Assembly: GCA_029582155.1 (NCBI GenBank)
Contig: CM055897.1
Location: 11,832,482 to 11,896,481, forward strand
DNA: 64,000 nt
Direction: 5' to 3'
Origin: Panopea generosa
Taxonomy: Eukaryota; Mollusca; Bivalvia; Adapedonta; Hiatellidae
Shown here piece by piece: positions 62,871 through 64,000 of the stretch. Numbering within the stretch: position 1 is the first letter of the stretch; every line of letters begins with the position of its first letter. The position numbers and the translations under genes were made by a program. The notes beneath the pieces are model-generated. The model was given only the letters and a program-made list of their open reading frames with translations. It had not been told where the DNA came from and did no database searches.

Positions 62871-64000
62871 TGTAGCACAGTACCCACTTACCGCTTGTTT
62901 AAAATTTAACGATAACTTTTTCCAAATTTTTAACTAAATAAAACAGAGGTATCTTTTTGTCTATTTGTCTAAAAATAAGGTTTTAACCAAAACAATCATG
63001 TAGTATGCAATTTGATTTCAACTGCTTATTGCACCCCAGGTAAAAATTCGTCAATAAATTTATAAGACTGAAAACAACCGTTTTAAAATCTTGTTTGATA
63101 TATACTGGTATGTTAATATCAAAATGTCACATTTTTAAACATGACAGTTAGTTACGATTATGCTGTGGTCCAGAAAGTATCTGCATACTATATAAATTTA
63201 CACAATATCAATTTCTAAATATGAATTTGGAAATATAATTATATATATTAACTTATATAAACATAATTTAATACTTTCATAACTGAAATATTATGCTTTA
63301 CATTATTAATGACATAGGTTAATTGATTGTTAACACAAAAACTACCAAAATTATTGTATTTATAGGCTAAAACATAAATAATACAGTTTAATATACTTTT
63401 GTATATGTTTTTCTTTATTTCTATATACTATACTTCTTATATGTTTGTGTTAACCTTTAATAGAATTAAAATTAGTTTTGGAGTAATAACAACATAATTT
63501 AATCAGTTTTATATTGAGTTACAATATTTTTAAACTTAGAAATTAATTATTTATCTCATAAAACTTGTGCACCAAATATAAATTCAGTTTTATTGAATTT
63601 TCAATGCAACACTATTGTAACTCAAACTTTTACAATTAAATCAAGTTATATTAAAGCTTTTATTGATAACACTTGTTTGTATTGTAAGTAATGCAGTTTT
63701 CATTTGAATTTTGAAAAATATTAGCAAAAATATCTAAAGAAGAAAATAAAAAACATTTTTTTCCTCCTCCTGAACGATTTGCAAAAACCTAGTTACAATA
63801 GTGTTGCGCCAAGCCCTTGATTTGAAAATTGTATATGATATTCTGATGAGAAAGTAAAGAAAGACAACATGATGGGCAAAACTGAACAATTAGACCATAA
63901 CTGATTTCCACGGTTTGTCGAGTAGTCTGCTAATATTTTATGCAGAAGATGTTGTTTATGGCTATTTCTTCCATTCTGGTCAATTTGTTTGGGTACGGTC
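62871..64000. other. AT-rich DNA at the window end
   Basis: The right inverted end of the candidate TIR element lies at 63791-63816. Beyond it is unassigned sequence. No exon is seen. Confidence 0.45.

Larger units (their letters stand above)
58450..63816. mobile_element. Candidate 5.4-kb TIR element with a minisatellite core
   Basis: The left end reads GGGCTCAGCGCAACACTATT then GTAACT. The right end, complemented, reads GGGCTTGGCGCAACACTATT then GTAACT, so inverted ends match over at least 25 bp with two differences. The motif AACTATTGTAACTT or ACACTATTGTAACT is repeated subterminally (about 58634, 58652 inverted, 58696, 63604), as transposase-binding repeats often are. No transposase is visible; the interior is a 39-bp minisatellite and AT-rich DNA. 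I found no clear target duplication, so this could also be two related MITEs flanking unrelated DNA. Confidence 0.55.

Overview
This is eukaryotic, AT-rich, gene-poor and very repeat-rich DNA. The spliced, cysteine-rich host gene, the APE-type LINEs, the tRNA-derived SINEs and several interspersed repeats fit a lophotrochozoan invertebrate. A bivalve mollusc is my best guess, from memory of similar repeats, and no search was run. Nothing here is bacterial. Almost all open reading frames in the window are chance frames or frames through tandem repeats.

Layout. 1-18236 is a giant inverted repeat: the left arm (1-8299) pairs with the right arm (12920-18236). Without a later LINE insertion in the left arm each arm is about 5.3-5.4 kb, and sampled stretches agree at roughly 95%. 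The spacer (8300-12919) holds a broken full-domain LINE and a 3' scrap of another. 18540-21280 holds two more LINE remnants on opposite strands. 23530-25050 is a tandem array of an interspersed repeat of about 630 bp. 25635-25878 looks like a CpG-rich promoter plus start codon (CRE, TCTCGCGAGA and GCCATCTTG motifs). It is split by a 2.1-kb DNA transposon (25879-27981) with a 9-bp target duplication.

One host gene is supported on the + strand from 32089 onward. Four exons with matching phases (32089-32145, 33811-34048, 49299-49649, 55670-55733) encode a signal peptide and a cysteine-rich extracellular region of 20 cysteines. The gene runs off or far down the window. Its introns are the most striking part. 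Intron 2 is about 15 kb, of which about 14 kb is a 44-bp minisatellite of roughly 315 copies. The array runs straight into the 3' splice site of exon 3, so the working acceptor appears to be the last, diverged unit, and most units carry an acceptor-like TTTCAG/G. Intron 3 has 30-bp and 31-bp minisatellites duplicated as a block next to the exon 4 acceptor. The following intron has a 49-bp minisatellite, again with a CCCCACAG/GG in each unit. After that, 58450-63816 looks like a 5.4-kb terminal-inverted-repeat element whose interior is a 39-bp minisatellite.

The genes do not form a pathway. The story is how tandem and inverted repeats have expanded a small-exon gene and its surroundings. No CRISPR array, rRNA or intact tRNA gene was seen.
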